Positions 39,878-39,896 of a stretch of 39,896 nt of DNA are shown piece by piece. The notes under the pieces are model-generated. The model saw nothing but the letters and a program-made list of their open reading frames with translations. It was not told where the DNA came from and made no database searches. The position numbers and the translations under genes were made by a program. Each line of letters begins with the position of its first letter. Within the stretch, counting starts at the first letter, position 1. Source of the stretch: SIG480 sp045636865 (GTDB lineage: Bacteria > Bacillota > Clostridia > Oscillospirales > JAAYXM01); NCBI GenBank assembly GCA_045636865.1, contig JAZTYJ010000018.1:1-39896 (forward strand). Direction: 5' to 3'.

Positions 39878-39896
39878 TTCAATCCCTGAAATTATT

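Larger units (their letters stand above)
39713..39896. other. Non-coding end of window upstream of cyclase-like gene
   Basis: The stretch contains two stem-loops and a 30-codon minus-strand frame (39799-39891) bounded by stops and lacking a usable start, ending GNKMATFLKE. No gene can be supported. Confidence 0.5.

Noticed and set aside
39799..39891. Partial gene at the right edge (30 codons ending GNKMATFLKE)
   Set aside because: A stop codon lies directly upstream inside the window and no start codon is placed to use it, so it is not the end of a gene entering from the right. Possibly a decayed remnant.
1..39896. CRISPR arrays, insertion sequences, rRNA genes
   Set aside because: No regularly spaced short repeats, transposase motifs or rRNA sequence were seen anywhere in the window.

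Overview
The window looks like a chromosomal segment of an anaerobic, low-to-moderate G+C Firmicute (Clostridia-like, probably a gut glycan degrader). The signs are a SpoVAC spore-membrane protein, an Amidase_6 protein of the sporulation-associated type, a single-chain glycyl-tRNA synthetase, a PrsA-like PpiC lipoprotein, AGGAGG-type ribosome binding sites, sigma-A promoters with 17-bp spacers, and many intrinsic terminators shared between convergent genes. No gene fixes the genus.

Region 1 (1-16.9 kb) is a carbohydrate-use locus. A minus-strand operon encodes a TIM-barrel glycosidase-like protein, a SIS-domain sugar-phosphate protein and a PfkB sugar kinase, divergent from an AraC regulator. 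Next is the centrepiece: five tandem paralogues (781-816 aa) of the DUF4838 / alpha-glucuronidase-N-like family, in one 12-kb minus-strand operon with its own promoter and an intercistronic stem-loop. A divergent beta-propeller glycosidase-like gene follows. None of these proteins has a signal peptide and no transporter is present, so the picture is intracellular processing of imported oligosaccharides followed by phosphorylation.

Region 2 (16.9-31 kb) is mostly housekeeping and sporulation-related: a glyoxalase-fold protein, tRNA-Arg(CCG), SpoVAC, an AraC regulator divergent from a quinone-oxidoreductase-like gene with well-placed direct-repeat half-sites, an Amidase_6 protein, a prolyl-tRNA-deacylase-like protein, a DUF11 surface-type protein, a lipoprotein / M20 peptidase / CapA-like / FliB-like run, a PpiC lipoprotein, and a glycyl-tRNA synthetase gene interrupted by one in-frame TGA. 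An FAD oxidoreductase lies divergent from a PocR-AraC regulator.

Region 3 (31-37.4 kb) holds a second catabolic operon (AraC regulator, amidohydrolase, DegT/StsC-like aminotransferase, Gfo/Idh/MocA dehydrogenase), an argininosuccinate-lyase-like gene and a ThrH-type phosphatase. The enzyme set suggests metabolism of an amino sugar, cyclitol or similar polyol.

Region 4 (37.4 kb to the end) is visibly more AT-rich and looks like accessory DNA. A two-gene cassette (DUF2085 membrane protein and a zinc-ribbon protein) is flanked by a 16-bp direct repeat, nested inside a 13-bp direct repeat that resembles the 3' end of guaA, a known island integration site. A class III nucleotidyl-cyclase-like gene follows. 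Island boundaries and function are inference.
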